In this document: piece by piece, positions 42,940 to 51,435 of the stretch | Layout: every line of letters begins with the position of its first letter | How positions within the stretch are numbered: the first letter of the stretch is position 1 | Assembly (NCBI GenBank): GCA_964421675.1 | Contig: CAYQXV010000012.1 | Coordinates: 8,976-72,975, forward strand | Direction: 5' to 3' | DNA: 64,000 bases | From: CALLPQ01 sp964421675 | GTDB taxonomy: Bacteria; Pseudomonadota; Alphaproteobacteria; Caulobacterales; Parvularculaceae | Notes under the pieces: generated by a model | Told to the model about the DNA's origin: nothing | The model's input: only the letters and a program-made list of their open reading frames with translations | The model's database searches: none | Position numbers and translations under genes: made by a program

Positions 42940-44235
42940 TCAGGATTGATCATCAGGTGAGGATAGCGACTGGTCGTTTGACGCCTTGTCAGTACCGACG
43001 GGGTGTAGCGGGGTGATTTTAATGCCGGTGATGGCATTGCGCCGTCGGCGTAGCACATGGAACCGGAAATTGTGAAATGCAAAGGTTTGCCCAATATCGG
43101 GGATGGTTTGGGCTTCATGGATAATCAGACCGGCAATGGTGACGGCTTCTTCATCGGGTAAGTCCCAATCCATCACACGGTTAAGGTCGCGAATAGTGAC
43201 ATCACCGTCTGCGTGGACGGAGCCGTCGCTTTGGGGCCGCACGCCTTGAACGGGGCTGTCATATTCATCTTCAATCTCGCCAACAATTTCTTCGAGAATA
43301 TCTTCAAGCGTAACGAGACCCTGAAGCGCGCCATATTCGTCAACAACGAGGGCAAAATGTTCTTGCTTTACGCGGAAGCGATCGAGCTGTTCGGACAGGG
43401 TTGTGGTCTCTGGAATGAAATAGGGCGCACGGGCAATCGAGGCGATATCAAGGGCCTGTTGATCCCCGTCATTTTCCCAAAGCGCGCGAGAGAGATCTTT
43501 GGCGTGAAGGACGCCAATAATATTGTCGGGATCGTCGCGGAAGACGGGAATGCGCGTATAGGTGCTGTGCAGGGATTGATCGACGATTGAGTCGAGCGGT
43601 GCCGCCGCATCAATCATTTCCACGGATTTGCGGTGGATCATGACTTCTTCAATGCGAATTTCTTCCAGTTCCAACGCACCGCGAATTAAGTCGCGCGATT
43701 CTTTGTCCAACCGGTCCTCTTTATGGTGCAGATCAATCGCGCCGCGTAACTCATCACTTGCCGTTAACACCGCATCGCCAGCTTTAATATCAATGCCGAA
43801 GAGATATAGGACGCTGCGCACGATCATCTGAACAATATTGATGATCGGGGCAAGCAGCAAAACCACAATGCGCATGATCGGCGCAACCGCCATCGCAAAG
43901 CTGTCCGCTCTGGCATAGGCGAGGGTTTTTGGTAAAACTTCAGCAAACATGACAACAAGCGCGGTCATCACAATGGTCGCCCAGATGACGCCGCTCTCCC
44001 CAAACAATTGCACAAAGACGGTTGCCGTTAAGGTGGAGGCGAGGATATTGACCAGATTATTCCCAAGTAAAATCCCGCCAATCAACCGTTCGGGCTGATT
44101 GATCAACTCGTTGACGGTTTTTGCTTTTGGGTCTCCGTCACTTTCCAGCTTATGCATGCGCGCGCGCGATATGGCGGTCAGCGCGGTTTCTGAACCAGAG
44201 AAAAACGCAGAAATGCTCAGGAGGAACAAAACAAA
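42940..44235 (-). CDS. CNNM/CorC (HlyC-CorC family) transporter-like protein, start lost in gap
   Basis: At least 431 residues; the 5' end runs into the 100-N gap at 44236. The readable part starts FVLFLLSISAFFSGSETALT, which belongs to the DUF21/CNNM membrane domain, so only a few to perhaps 20 codons are missing. Two CBS domains follow (MIHRKSVEMIDAAAPLDSIV, FRVKQEHFALVVDEYGALQGLVTLEDILEEIVG) and a CorC_HlyC C-terminal domain (GDVTIRDLNRVMDWDLP ... FHNFRFHVLRRRRNAI). Members act in Mg/Co ion homeostasis. The aroK-aroB-CNNM order is conserved in Alphaproteobacteria. Confidence 0.92.
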   Translation of the reverse strand, partial: FVLFLLSISAFFSGSETALTAISRARMHKLESDGDPKAKTVNELINQPERLIGGILLGNNLVNILASTLTATVFVQLFGESGVIWATIVMTALVVMFAEVLPKTLAYARADSFAMAVAPIMRIVVLLLAPIINIVQMIVRSVLYLFGIDIKAGDAVLTASDELRGAIDLHHKEDRLDKESRDLIRGALELEEIRIEEVMIHRKSVEMIDAAAPLDSIVDQSLHSTYTRIPVFRDDPDNIIGVLHAKDLSRALWENDGDQQALDIASIARAPYFIPETTTLSEQLDRFRVKQEHFALVVDEYGALQGLVTLEDILEEIVGEIEDEYDSPVQGVRPQSDGSVHADGDVTIRDLNRVMDWDLPDEEAVTIAGLIIHEAQTIPDIGQTFAFHNFRFHVLRRRRNAITGIKITPLHPVGTDKASNDQSLSSPDDQS

Positions 44236-44335
44236 NNNNNNNNNNNNNNNNNNNNNNNNNNNNNNNNNNNNNNNNNNNNNNNNNNNNNNNNNNNNNNNNN
44301 NNNNNNNNNNNNNNNNNNNNNNNNNNNNNNNNNNN
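44236..44335. other. Assembly gap (100 N) between aroB and the CNNM gene, no visible overlap
   Basis: The flanks do not repeat each other. The missing DNA should contain the start codon and first residues of the CNNM gene. Confidence 0.95.
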
Positions 44336-44340
44336 TACGT

Positions 44341-45489
44341 TTACGGGGTCTGCACGGATGTCAGATGTCGGTGCCAGAATTGATGCATGTCATCGCTCGA
44401 TATATCGCGGACAATCTGGCTTGCTCCGATTGCTGTTGGTAATATCAGCGTCAGCTGTCCATCTTCGACTTTCTTATCCTGCATCATCAGGGAAACCAAA
44501 TTTTCTGCACGCAAATCGGAAATGTCTGGAAGCTCGCTAAGCGTGCTTGGCAATCCGGCAGTTTTTAAATGGGCAATAAGCTGTTGGCAGTCTTGCGCGC
44601 TGACCATTTGCCGGTGCGCCGCAAAATCATAGGCCAGCGCCATGCCGATTGCGACGCCTTCGCCGTGCAATAGGCGGCCATCATAGCCAAAATGGGCTTC
44701 AAGAGCATGCCCGAATGTGTGGCCAAGATTGAGCAATGCGCGCTCGCCGCGCTCGCGTTCATCGGCAATCACAATCCGGGCTTTCATGGCGCATGAATGG
44801 GCGATGGCATGGGAGGCCGCCTCGGCATCTAGCGACAATATTTTTTGCCCATTATCTTCAAGCCAGCTGAAAAATTCTGCGTCCCCCAGCAGGCCATATT
44901 TGACAATCTCCGCATACCCAGCGCGCCGCTCTCGGTCCGGAAGCGTGTCGAGCGCGGTTACATCTGCAAGAACGAGATCAGGTTGATAAAATGCGCCAAT
45001 CAGGTTTTTGCCATGCTCGCTATTAATGCCGGTCTTTCCGCCCACAGAACTATCAACCTGCGCCAATAAGCTGGTGGGAAATTGCACAAAATGACAGCCC
45101 CGGCGCAGAACCGATGCCGCAAAGCCGGTAATGTCTCCAATGACACCGCCGCCAAGAGCGATGAGTGTGTCGCGCCGTTCAACACCGGCGGCCAGCAAAT
45201 CGCTCAGCAATGTCTGGAACTGCGAAAAGCTTTTTGTGGCCTCGCCCGCAGGCAGAGTTATCAGATGATAATCAATGGCATTTGCTTCGAGATTTTTACG
45301 CAGCCGGGGCCATTGCGCCTTGGCGACATTTTCATCGGTAATCACGCTCACGCGCGGGCGCGCTAAAAGGGGTGCAAGATGAGCTGCTGCGTTATCGAGA
45401 AGGCCGGTGCCAATAATAATATCATAGCTATGCTGATTATCGGGGTTTGGCAGCGTGACACTTACGTTGCGAGCGGGAGGAGGGGTCAT
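44341..45489 (-). CDS. aroB: 3-dehydroquinate synthase
   Basis: A 382-residue enzyme of the shikimate pathway that cyclises DAHP to 3-dehydroquinate using NAD and a divalent metal. Family motifs are VGVERRDTLIALGGGVIGDI-like GGGVIGDITGFAASVLRRG then FVQFPTSLLAQVDSSVGGKTGIN, and GERALLNLGHTFGHALEAHFGY with metal-binding histidines. The stop at 44341 lies 5 bases from the gap. Its start overlaps the aroK stop by 4 bases, so the two consecutive-operon genes are translationally coupled. Confidence 0.97.
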   Translation of the reverse strand: MTPPPARNVSVTLPNPDNQHSYDIIIGTGLLDNAAAHLAPLLARPRVSVITDENVAKAQWPRLRKNLEANAIDYHLITLPAGEATKSFSQFQTLLSDLLAAGVERRDTLIALGGGVIGDITGFAASVLRRGCHFVQFPTSLLAQVDSSVGGKTGINSEHGKNLIGAFYQPDLVLADVTALDTLPDRERRAGYAEIVKYGLLGDAEFFSWLEDNGQKILSLDAEAASHAIAHSCAMKARIVIADERERGERALLNLGHTFGHALEAHFGYDGRLLHGEGVAIGMALAYDFAAHRQMVSAQDCQQLIAHLKTAGLPSTLSELPDISDLRAENLVSLMMQDKKVEDGQLTLILPTAIGASQIVRDISSDDMHQFWHRHLTSVQTP

Positions 45490-46082
45490 GAGGGTTGATG
45501 TCCCCGCTGCGTGCCGTGCGCCAATGACGGGTCTTTTGCGTTTTTCTCTATCAACCCGACAATGGTCGCAACGGTCTTTGCATGACTGCCCGTGCCGGTA
45601 TCCACATGGAAGTCTGCTTTCGCATAATGGGGGCTGCGTTCTTTCAATAATCGGGCGATGATTTCTTCTGGGTCACCATTTTTGAGCAGGGGCCGGGTGG
45701 GCCGGCGCATTGCGCGTTGCACGATTGTGGGAACGGGCGCGCGGAGCCAAATTGAAATGGCATGCTCTGCGATCAACGCACGGGTGTCTTCATTCATAAA
45801 GGCTCCCCCGCCAGTTGCCAAAACAACCGGAGGCCCGGTCAAAATACGCTCAATGACTTGCGCTTCCCCGCGGCGAAAATGGTCTTCTCCATGGGTTTGA
45901 AAAAGATCGGAAATTTTCATGCCCGCAGCAGCCTCAATCTCTTCATCGGCATCATGGAATGGCAGGCCCAGCTTTGGGGCCAATCGGCGCCCCACCGTCG
46001 TCTTTCCAACCCCCATCATCCCCGTCAGAACGATTGTCTGCGAGGCCAGGTTTTGAGGGGAACTATCACGTGCGTCACTCAT
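45486..46082 (-). CDS. aroK: Shikimate kinase
   Basis: A 198-residue P-loop kinase that phosphorylates shikimate at the 3-OH. Walker A is GMMGVGKTTVGRRLAPKLGL; the substrate-binding DADEEIE, the FRRGEAQVI loop and the LATGGGAF motif follow in order. A C-terminal VDTGTGSHAKTVATIVGLI is usual. First gene of the aroK-aroB-CNNM operon. In some Alphaproteobacteria xerD lies divergent from aroK; here a small membrane protein and a large exported protein take that place. Confidence 0.96.
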   Translation of the reverse strand: MSDARDSSPQNLASQTIVLTGMMGVGKTTVGRRLAPKLGLPFHDADEEIEAAAGMKISDLFQTHGEDHFRRGEAQVIERILTGPPVVLATGGGAFMNEDTRALIAEHAISIWLRAPVPTIVQRAMRRPTRPLLKNGDPEEIIARLLKERSPHYAKADFHVDTGTGSHAKTVATIVGLIEKNAKDPSLAHGTQRGHQPS

Positions 46083-46588
46083 TACACACAGGATGTAAGT
46101 TAGCTTGACCGTGAGCGCCAGCCCCTTTGGCGGGTTCTGTGTGGGTTCTTGGTCGCATGTCCCTATTCTTGCCCCTATTCTTGCCCATGTTCGGGACGGG
46201 CCTAGGGGGACGGGCCTTGGGGGATTGTCCCCAATGCCATAAGAGCCGAAAGGGCGCGAAGTGCCGTAGTTTTGCCATGGCCAACGCCTATCAGGCAGCG
46301 TAGATTAATGATTTAATGGGGTTGGTGGCCAAAATTCTGGCCAAAATTCTGGNNNNNNNNNNNNNNNNNNNNNNNNNNNNNNNNNNNNNNNNNNNNNNNN
46401 NNNNNNNNNNNNNNNNNNNNNNNNNNNNNNNNNNNNNNNNNNNNNNNNNNNNGCGTAGATTAATGATTTAATGGGGTTGGTGGCCAAAATTCTGGCCAAA
46501 ATTCTGGCCAAAATCTGGACTGCATCTGGATTGGGCCCAATATAGATTCTTAGAATAACTGGCGATTGCCGGTGGAAAGACGATCACA
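46083..46588. other. aroK upstream region with 100-N gap and exact 55-base duplicated flank
   Basis: The 55 bases at 46298-46352 recur at 46453-46507 around an N run (46353-46452). They contain a 12-base tandem unit (GGCCAAAATTCT) in several copies. Another local duplication (CCCTATTCTTGCCCCTATTCTTGCCC, near 46162) lies closer to aroK. No gene is visible; both promoters should be here. Confidence 0.88.
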
Positions 46589-46729
46589 ATGTCAGGTGCC
46601 ATACGGTTTTTTATGGGGGTTGTGGCGGTGGTGGCTATTATCGCGCTGGGCCTTTTGATCTATGGTCAGTCGTTGGAACCGGATGTGCATCGCATCGAAA
46701 CCGAGGTTGAAATTAATGAAGTTTCCTAA
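46589..46729 (+). CDS. 46-residue single-pass membrane protein
   Basis: ATG at 46589, stop TAA at 46727-46729. The peptide has a basic N-terminus and one membrane helix (MSGAIRFFMGVVAVVAIIAL, then GLLIYGQSLEPDVH), and a short acidic tail (IETEVEINEVS). Its last 14 bases overlap the start of the next gene (ATG 46716), so the two are translationally coupled. I recognise no family. A GGAAAG about 9 bases before the ATG can serve as ribosome site. Confidence 0.7.
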   Translation: MSGAIRFFMGVVAVVAIIALGLLIYGQSLEPDVHRIETEVEINEVS

Positions 46730-48491
46730 CGCGCTGCGCGCTCGTAAAACTAAGCAGTTATGGTCGCGAAAGATTGGACCGCTGGCGATCCGGTCGATTT
46801 TGATACCCTTGGCGTTGCCTTTGGCATCACCTTTGGCATCCGCGCAAATTGCCCTGCCGGAAAGTATTGAAACCCAGTCATTGCGCTCCGATGCGTTTTC
46901 AACCGGTGCGCTTGAGGCGCAAGAAGCGAGCTTGCCGCGCACATTATGGCAGGGGTCCGATGCGCAAACCCTGTCTTTCCTGCTCGACATTGCCCCGGCG
47001 CGGCCCGCCTATCCCGCGATTGGGGAGGCATTGCGCCGTACCTTATTAAGTGCGTCCGATGGTGCAGCAGATCATCTCGACCGGGCCAGCCGGACAAAGC
47101 TCGGCGCGCAAAAATTGCTCGCGCTTGTGGAAGCTGGATTTGTCGAAGAAGCGCTCGCGGTTGCAAGTTTTTCAGATTCGCCCCGCAATGATCCCGATAC
47201 CGGCAAAGCGCTTGCCCTTGCAGAGCTGGTGATGAAGCGCGAGCCGGAAGCTTGCGCGCGCGGGGCCAGCATCAACTCAACCGATGAATTTTGGATAAGG
47301 TTGCGGACATTTTGTTACGCCTATTCCGGCGAGCGCGATGCGGCAGATTTAACGCTCGGCCTGTTGCGAGAGCAGGGCCGATTAACCGCGCGTCAGGATG
47401 ATTTTCTAACCGCGGCGGTGAGCGGCGGCGGGTTGAAACGCCCGTTGGAGCCGAGAACTGCGTTGGAGCTGGCTGTTGCGCGTTTGTTAAAACAACCGCT
47501 CGTTCCCGCCGTCTTACAGTCGGCCAATGGCTCCGTTCTTAACGGTATTGCCAATGACACAAGCGTTGAGACCACCACGCGCATCAGAGCGGGCCGGCGC
47601 GCAATGGCCATGGGCTTTATGCGCGCGCAGGATTTTGGCGCGCTCTTGGCGAGCATCCCTGTAACCCCGGAAATGGTTGCGGATGCGGCGGGACATATAC
47701 GCCGCTCGCCCAATGCGCCCTTGACCGATGCGATTGTCTGGCAGGCCGTATCGGCAATGCAGGCCCCTGAATTTTTGCGCGATAAAGCGAGCTTGATTGC
47801 GCAAGCGCTTTCCCCGGTGGGAAGTTTCAATAAACAATATGCGCGCAACCGACTTTATGCCGCCGATATTGCCAGCTTTGAAGGGGCGATTATCCCGTCT
47901 CAAGATGCGGGCCGGTTTGCATTGGCGCGTATGAGTGTTGGCGATAGCGAGGGCGCAGCGCGCTGGTTATTCGCAATGAAAGGCGACCAACCGCTGGTGA
48001 GCCTTGGCGATGATGAGGCGGCAATCTTTATCCAGCTCACAAGCCTGCTGGCATTGCTCGACCCATCGGCCGGTCAATCGGTGGCCGATGCGGCGCAGAT
48101 CGCGCTGGTCGATTTTTCTGAAACCACCTTGATCGCAGGGGCGCGCGGCGAGGCAGAAGATCCCTATTTACCGGGCCGAATAACAGATCTGGTCTTTGAC
48201 GCCGCCTTGGCGGGACCGCAGAACAATAAGGTCGGTCACAAGCAAGGTCAGGCCGCGCTCGCGGCAATGGCGCTTGCCAGCATTGCCCAGGACCGTGCCC
48301 ATCCCGTTCAGGCGGTGGTTATTGAGCGCGCTATGTCGATTGCCAGCATGGATGATTTGCGCGCGCAGTTGAAATTTCAATCTGCATGGCGCTCGGTAAT
48401 GCCGAAAATCAGTGCGATTCGACGCCCCGTGGTGGCCGACCCCGATGCGGGGCTGTCGCCAAGCCTTAAGCCATCGCGGCGCGGGCGCTAA
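46716..48491 (+). CDS. Large exported protein of unknown function, all-helical
   Basis: About 591 residues from ATG 46716, which has GAGG 10 bases upstream inside the preceding small gene. The N-terminus is basic then hydrophobic (SILIPLALPLASPLASAQIA), a likely signal peptide. The rest is Ala/Leu-rich and helical, with repeat-like segments (KLLALVEAGFVEEALAVASF, RFALARMSVGDSEGAARWLF), suggesting an alpha-solenoid. No catalytic motif recognised. It lies upstream of accA, 84 bases away. Coupling with the 46-residue membrane protein suggests the two act together at the inner membrane or periplasm. Confidence 0.75.
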   Translation: MKFPNALRARKTKQLWSRKIGPLAIRSILIPLALPLASPLASAQIALPESIETQSLRSDAFSTGALEAQEASLPRTLWQGSDAQTLSFLLDIAPARPAYPAIGEALRRTLLSASDGAADHLDRASRTKLGAQKLLALVEAGFVEEALAVASFSDSPRNDPDTGKALALAELVMKREPEACARGASINSTDEFWIRLRTFCYAYSGERDAADLTLGLLREQGRLTARQDDFLTAAVSGGGLKRPLEPRTALELAVARLLKQPLVPAVLQSANGSVLNGIANDTSVETTTRIRAGRRAMAMGFMRAQDFGALLASIPVTPEMVADAAGHIRRSPNAPLTDAIVWQAVSAMQAPEFLRDKASLIAQALSPVGSFNKQYARNRLYAADIASFEGAIIPSQDAGRFALARMSVGDSEGAARWLFAMKGDQPLVSLGDDEAAIFIQLTSLLALLDPSAGQSVADAAQIALVDFSETTLIAGARGEAEDPYLPGRITDLVFDAALAGPQNNKVGHKQGQAALAAMALASIAQDRAHPVQAVVIERAMSIASMDDLRAQLKFQSAWRSVMPKISAIRRPVVADPDAGLSPSLKPSRRGR

Positions 48492-48575
48492 TATAATAGA
48501 CTATAAATACAGAGGCTTGCCAGAATTGGAATCGTGACTATATCACGGGCTCGTCTGACAAAAGGTGCTTAGCAT

Positions 48576-49553
48576 ATGCGTACATATCTTGAGTTTGAAA
48601 AACCGATTGCCGATCTCGAAGGTAAAATTGAAAATCTGAGAGCGCTCGACGGCGAAGATGAAAATGACGTCAATGTCAGCGAGGAAATTAATCGCTTGCA
48701 GGCAAAGGCAGATAATTTGCTGGCGGACACCTATGCAAAGCTAAATCGCTGGCAGAAATCGCAAGTCGCGCGGCACGCATCGCGCCCGCATTTTTCCGAT
48801 TATGTACGCCTGATGGTCGAAGATTTTACCCCCCTTGCGGGTGATCGCCGGTTTGGTGAGGACAAAGCGATTATTGGCGGTCCCGCCCGGTTTCGCGGGC
48901 GTTCGATTATGTTGATCGGCCATGAAAAAGGCTCTGACACAAAATCGCGGGTGGAGCATAATTTTGGCTCTGCCAATCCGGAAGGCTACCGTAAAGCCAT
49001 CAGATTGATGGACATGGCGGACCGTTTTGGACTGCCGGTTGTCACGCTGGTCGACACCCAAGGGGCCTATCCGGGCCGCGGCGCAGAAGAACGCGGTCAG
49101 GCGGAAGCGATTGCTTCATGCACACAAAAATGTCTTTCGCTCGGCGCGCCGATCATCTCTGCGGTGGTCGGTGAAGGGGGCTCAGGCGGCGCGGTCGCGC
49201 TTGCCAGTGCCAATCATATTATGATGCTCGAACATTCGGTCTATTCGGTGATTTCACCGGAAGGATGCGCATCAATATTGTGGAACAATACCGACGATAA
49301 AGGCGCGAGTAAGGTTGCAGATGCTGCCGAGGCGATGCGTATTTCTGCGCAAGACCTAAAAGAGCTCGGCACCATAGATCAAATTATTGAAGAGCCTGTT
49401 GGCGGTGCGCACCGCGATGCTGAACTTACCGTGGAGCGCCTTGGCGACGCGGTGGAACAGGCAATCCATGATTTTGACGATATGGCTCCAGAGCAGATTC
49501 GCCAGCACCGGCGCGCAAAGTTTCTCGCCATGGGCCGTAAAAAGGTCGCTTAA
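48576..49553 (+). CDS. accA: Acetyl-CoA carboxylase carboxyltransferase subunit alpha
   Basis: A 325-residue subunit of the enzyme that makes malonyl-CoA, the first step of fatty-acid synthesis. The start MRTYLEFEKPIADLEGKIEN is typical. Core motifs are GDRRFGEDKAIIGGPARFRG, GLPVVTLVDTQGAYPGRGAEERGQ and ISAVVGEGGSGGAVALASAN then HSVYSVISPEGCASILW. Full length for the family. No accD or accBC is nearby, as usual. Confidence 0.97.
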   Translation: MRTYLEFEKPIADLEGKIENLRALDGEDENDVNVSEEINRLQAKADNLLADTYAKLNRWQKSQVARHASRPHFSDYVRLMVEDFTPLAGDRRFGEDKAIIGGPARFRGRSIMLIGHEKGSDTKSRVEHNFGSANPEGYRKAIRLMDMADRFGLPVVTLVDTQGAYPGRGAEERGQAEAIASCTQKCLSLGAPIISAVVGEGGSGGAVALASANHIMMLEHSVYSVISPEGCASILWNNTDDKGASKVADAAEAMRISAQDLKELGTIDQIIEEPVGGAHRDAELTVERLGDAVEQAIHDFDDMAPEQIRQHRRAKFLAMGRKKVA

Positions 49554-49760
49554 CTCGGCGTTGAATTTTTCGTCTCGCGCTGCGTTGGTTCTGAGCTGAT
49601 TTGTTTGGCTTCGATCATTCATGATTTTTTGCATACGAAAAGCAATATAGCTTGTGTGAGCGATCTTCAAAACGAACAATGTCGCGCTGTTAATATTCGT
49701 TTACGAAAGTGCGCGGGCGCGGCTATAAATCGACTAATTCCAGTCAGATAATGAGGCATT

Positions 49761-51272
49761 GTGGGCGCTGAGATAAGCAAATTGATTGATCTTCTGGTCA
49801 TTGGCGGCGGGATCAATGGCGCTGGCATTGCGCGCGATGCGGCAGGGCGCGGCCTTGATGTTGTTTTGTGTGAAAAGGACGACCTTGCCCAGCATACCTC
49901 ATCTTCAAGTACCAAGTTGGTCCATGGGGGATTGCGCTATCTGGAACATTATGAGTTTCGCCTGGTGCGCGATGCGTTGATTGAGCGCGAAGTTTTATTG
50001 GGCATGGCCCCGCATATTATCTGGCCGATGCGTTTTGTGTTGCCTCACCATAGTGGCTTGCGCCCGGCATGGTTGATACGGCTTGGTTTGTTTTTATATG
50101 ACAATCTGGGCGGGCGTAAAATTCTCCCCGGCACCAGTAAGGCTGACTTGAAAAACACTCCTCATGCTGATTTATTTCGCGATAGTTTCAAATTCGGTTT
50201 TGAATATTCAGATTGTTGGGTGGAAGATTCCCGTCTGGTTGTCGTCAATGCGATGGATGCCAGAGATCGCGGCGCGCAAATTCTAACGCGTACAGAATGT
50301 GTAAATCTTGAACGCCAAGACAATGAGTGGCTTGTCACATTAGCCCATGAGGATGGGACCCGCGAGACGATGAGGGCGCGTGCGGTGGTCAATGCGGCAG
50401 GCCCGTGGGTCGATAATGTGTTGGGGCTCACTAACCGTAAAAACAATCAAAATAATTTGCGTCTGGTGAAGGGCAGCCACCTGATAGTCAATCGCATGTT
50501 TGACCATGATATGTCTTACATCTTGCAGAATAGCGATGACCGGATTGTGTTTGCTATTCCGTATGAGCATGACTTTACGTTAATCGGCACAACAGATGCG
50601 GCTTATTCGCTCAGCGACGGCGACCCTGAAATTAGCATAGAAGAAACTGACTATCTTCTCAGCCTTATCAATGAATATGTGAGCAAGCCCGTTACAAGAG
50701 ACGATGTTGTTGCGACCTATTCCGGGGTGCGACCGCTCTATGACGATAAATCCGAAGACGCGTCCGTTGTTACCAGAGATTATGTGTTTGATCTGAATGT
50801 GGACGGCGAACGGGCCCCGATTTTGTCGATCTTTGGCGGGAAAATTACTACCTTTCGCAAACTCTCAGAACAGGCAATTGATAGATTATCCCCGTTTTTA
50901 GAACCATCAAAACCACAAGCCTGGACGAAGGGGGCATCCCTGCCGGGGGGCGATATTCCTGACGCAGATTTTGATGGATTTGTTGCGCAGATTTACGCTC
51001 AATATGCTGACTTGCCGCGCCCATTGCTCATGCGACTGGCGCGTGCTTACGGAACGCGAATATCCACGGTCATAGGTGATGCAACGGATATATCCGGATT
51101 AGGCCAAGCGTTTGGCGATGATTTCTTTGAACGCGAGGCAACATATCTCGTTGATCATGAATTTGCCAAAAGCGCAGAAGATATTTTGTATCGCCGCTCC
51201 AAACTCTATCTGCATTTATCTGCGCAGGCATCAGAGAAGTTCAAAAACTGGTTCGCGCAAAATTACGGGTAA
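49761..51272 (+). CDS. glpD: Glycerol-3-phosphate dehydrogenase (respiratory, FAD-dependent)
   Basis: A 503-residue membrane-associated flavoenzyme that oxidises glycerol-3-phosphate to dihydroxyacetone phosphate and feeds electrons to quinone. Motifs: LLVIGGGINGAGIARDAAGR (FAD), SSSSTKLVHGGLRYLEHYEF and LIGTTDAAYSLSDGDPEISI, and the C-terminal domain (ILSIFGGKITTFRKLSEQAI then VDHEFAKSAEDILYRRSKL). The start is a GTG at 49761 with GAGG just upstream. No glpK, glpF or glpR is nearby, so it stands alone. Confidence 0.95.
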   Translation: MGAEISKLIDLLVIGGGINGAGIARDAAGRGLDVVLCEKDDLAQHTSSSSTKLVHGGLRYLEHYEFRLVRDALIEREVLLGMAPHIIWPMRFVLPHHSGLRPAWLIRLGLFLYDNLGGRKILPGTSKADLKNTPHADLFRDSFKFGFEYSDCWVEDSRLVVVNAMDARDRGAQILTRTECVNLERQDNEWLVTLAHEDGTRETMRARAVVNAAGPWVDNVLGLTNRKNNQNNLRLVKGSHLIVNRMFDHDMSYILQNSDDRIVFAIPYEHDFTLIGTTDAAYSLSDGDPEISIEETDYLLSLINEYVSKPVTRDDVVATYSGVRPLYDDKSEDASVVTRDYVFDLNVDGERAPILSIFGGKITTFRKLSEQAIDRLSPFLEPSKPQAWTKGASLPGGDIPDADFDGFVAQIYAQYADLPRPLLMRLARAYGTRISTVIGDATDISGLGQAFGDDFFEREATYLVDHEFAKSAEDILYRRSKLYLHLSAQASEKFKNWFAQNYG

Positions 51273-51435
51273 ATGAGCTTACGGGTAAAGCGGGCCGAGA
51301 ACGCCCCACTTGGCTGCAATTCCAAATCCAATTTCTATCACCACTGTACACTACCATTGTAGCGCAAACTTCAGGCCGTTAGAGTCGTGTGAAGCCCTGT
51401 GAAATGGGCGATAAAATTTCTCAGGGAGGTTCACC

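Noticed and set aside
46298..46520. Tandem repeat that could suggest a CRISPR array
   Set aside because: 12-base units without spacers, mirrored only by an assembly overlap; no cas genes in the window.
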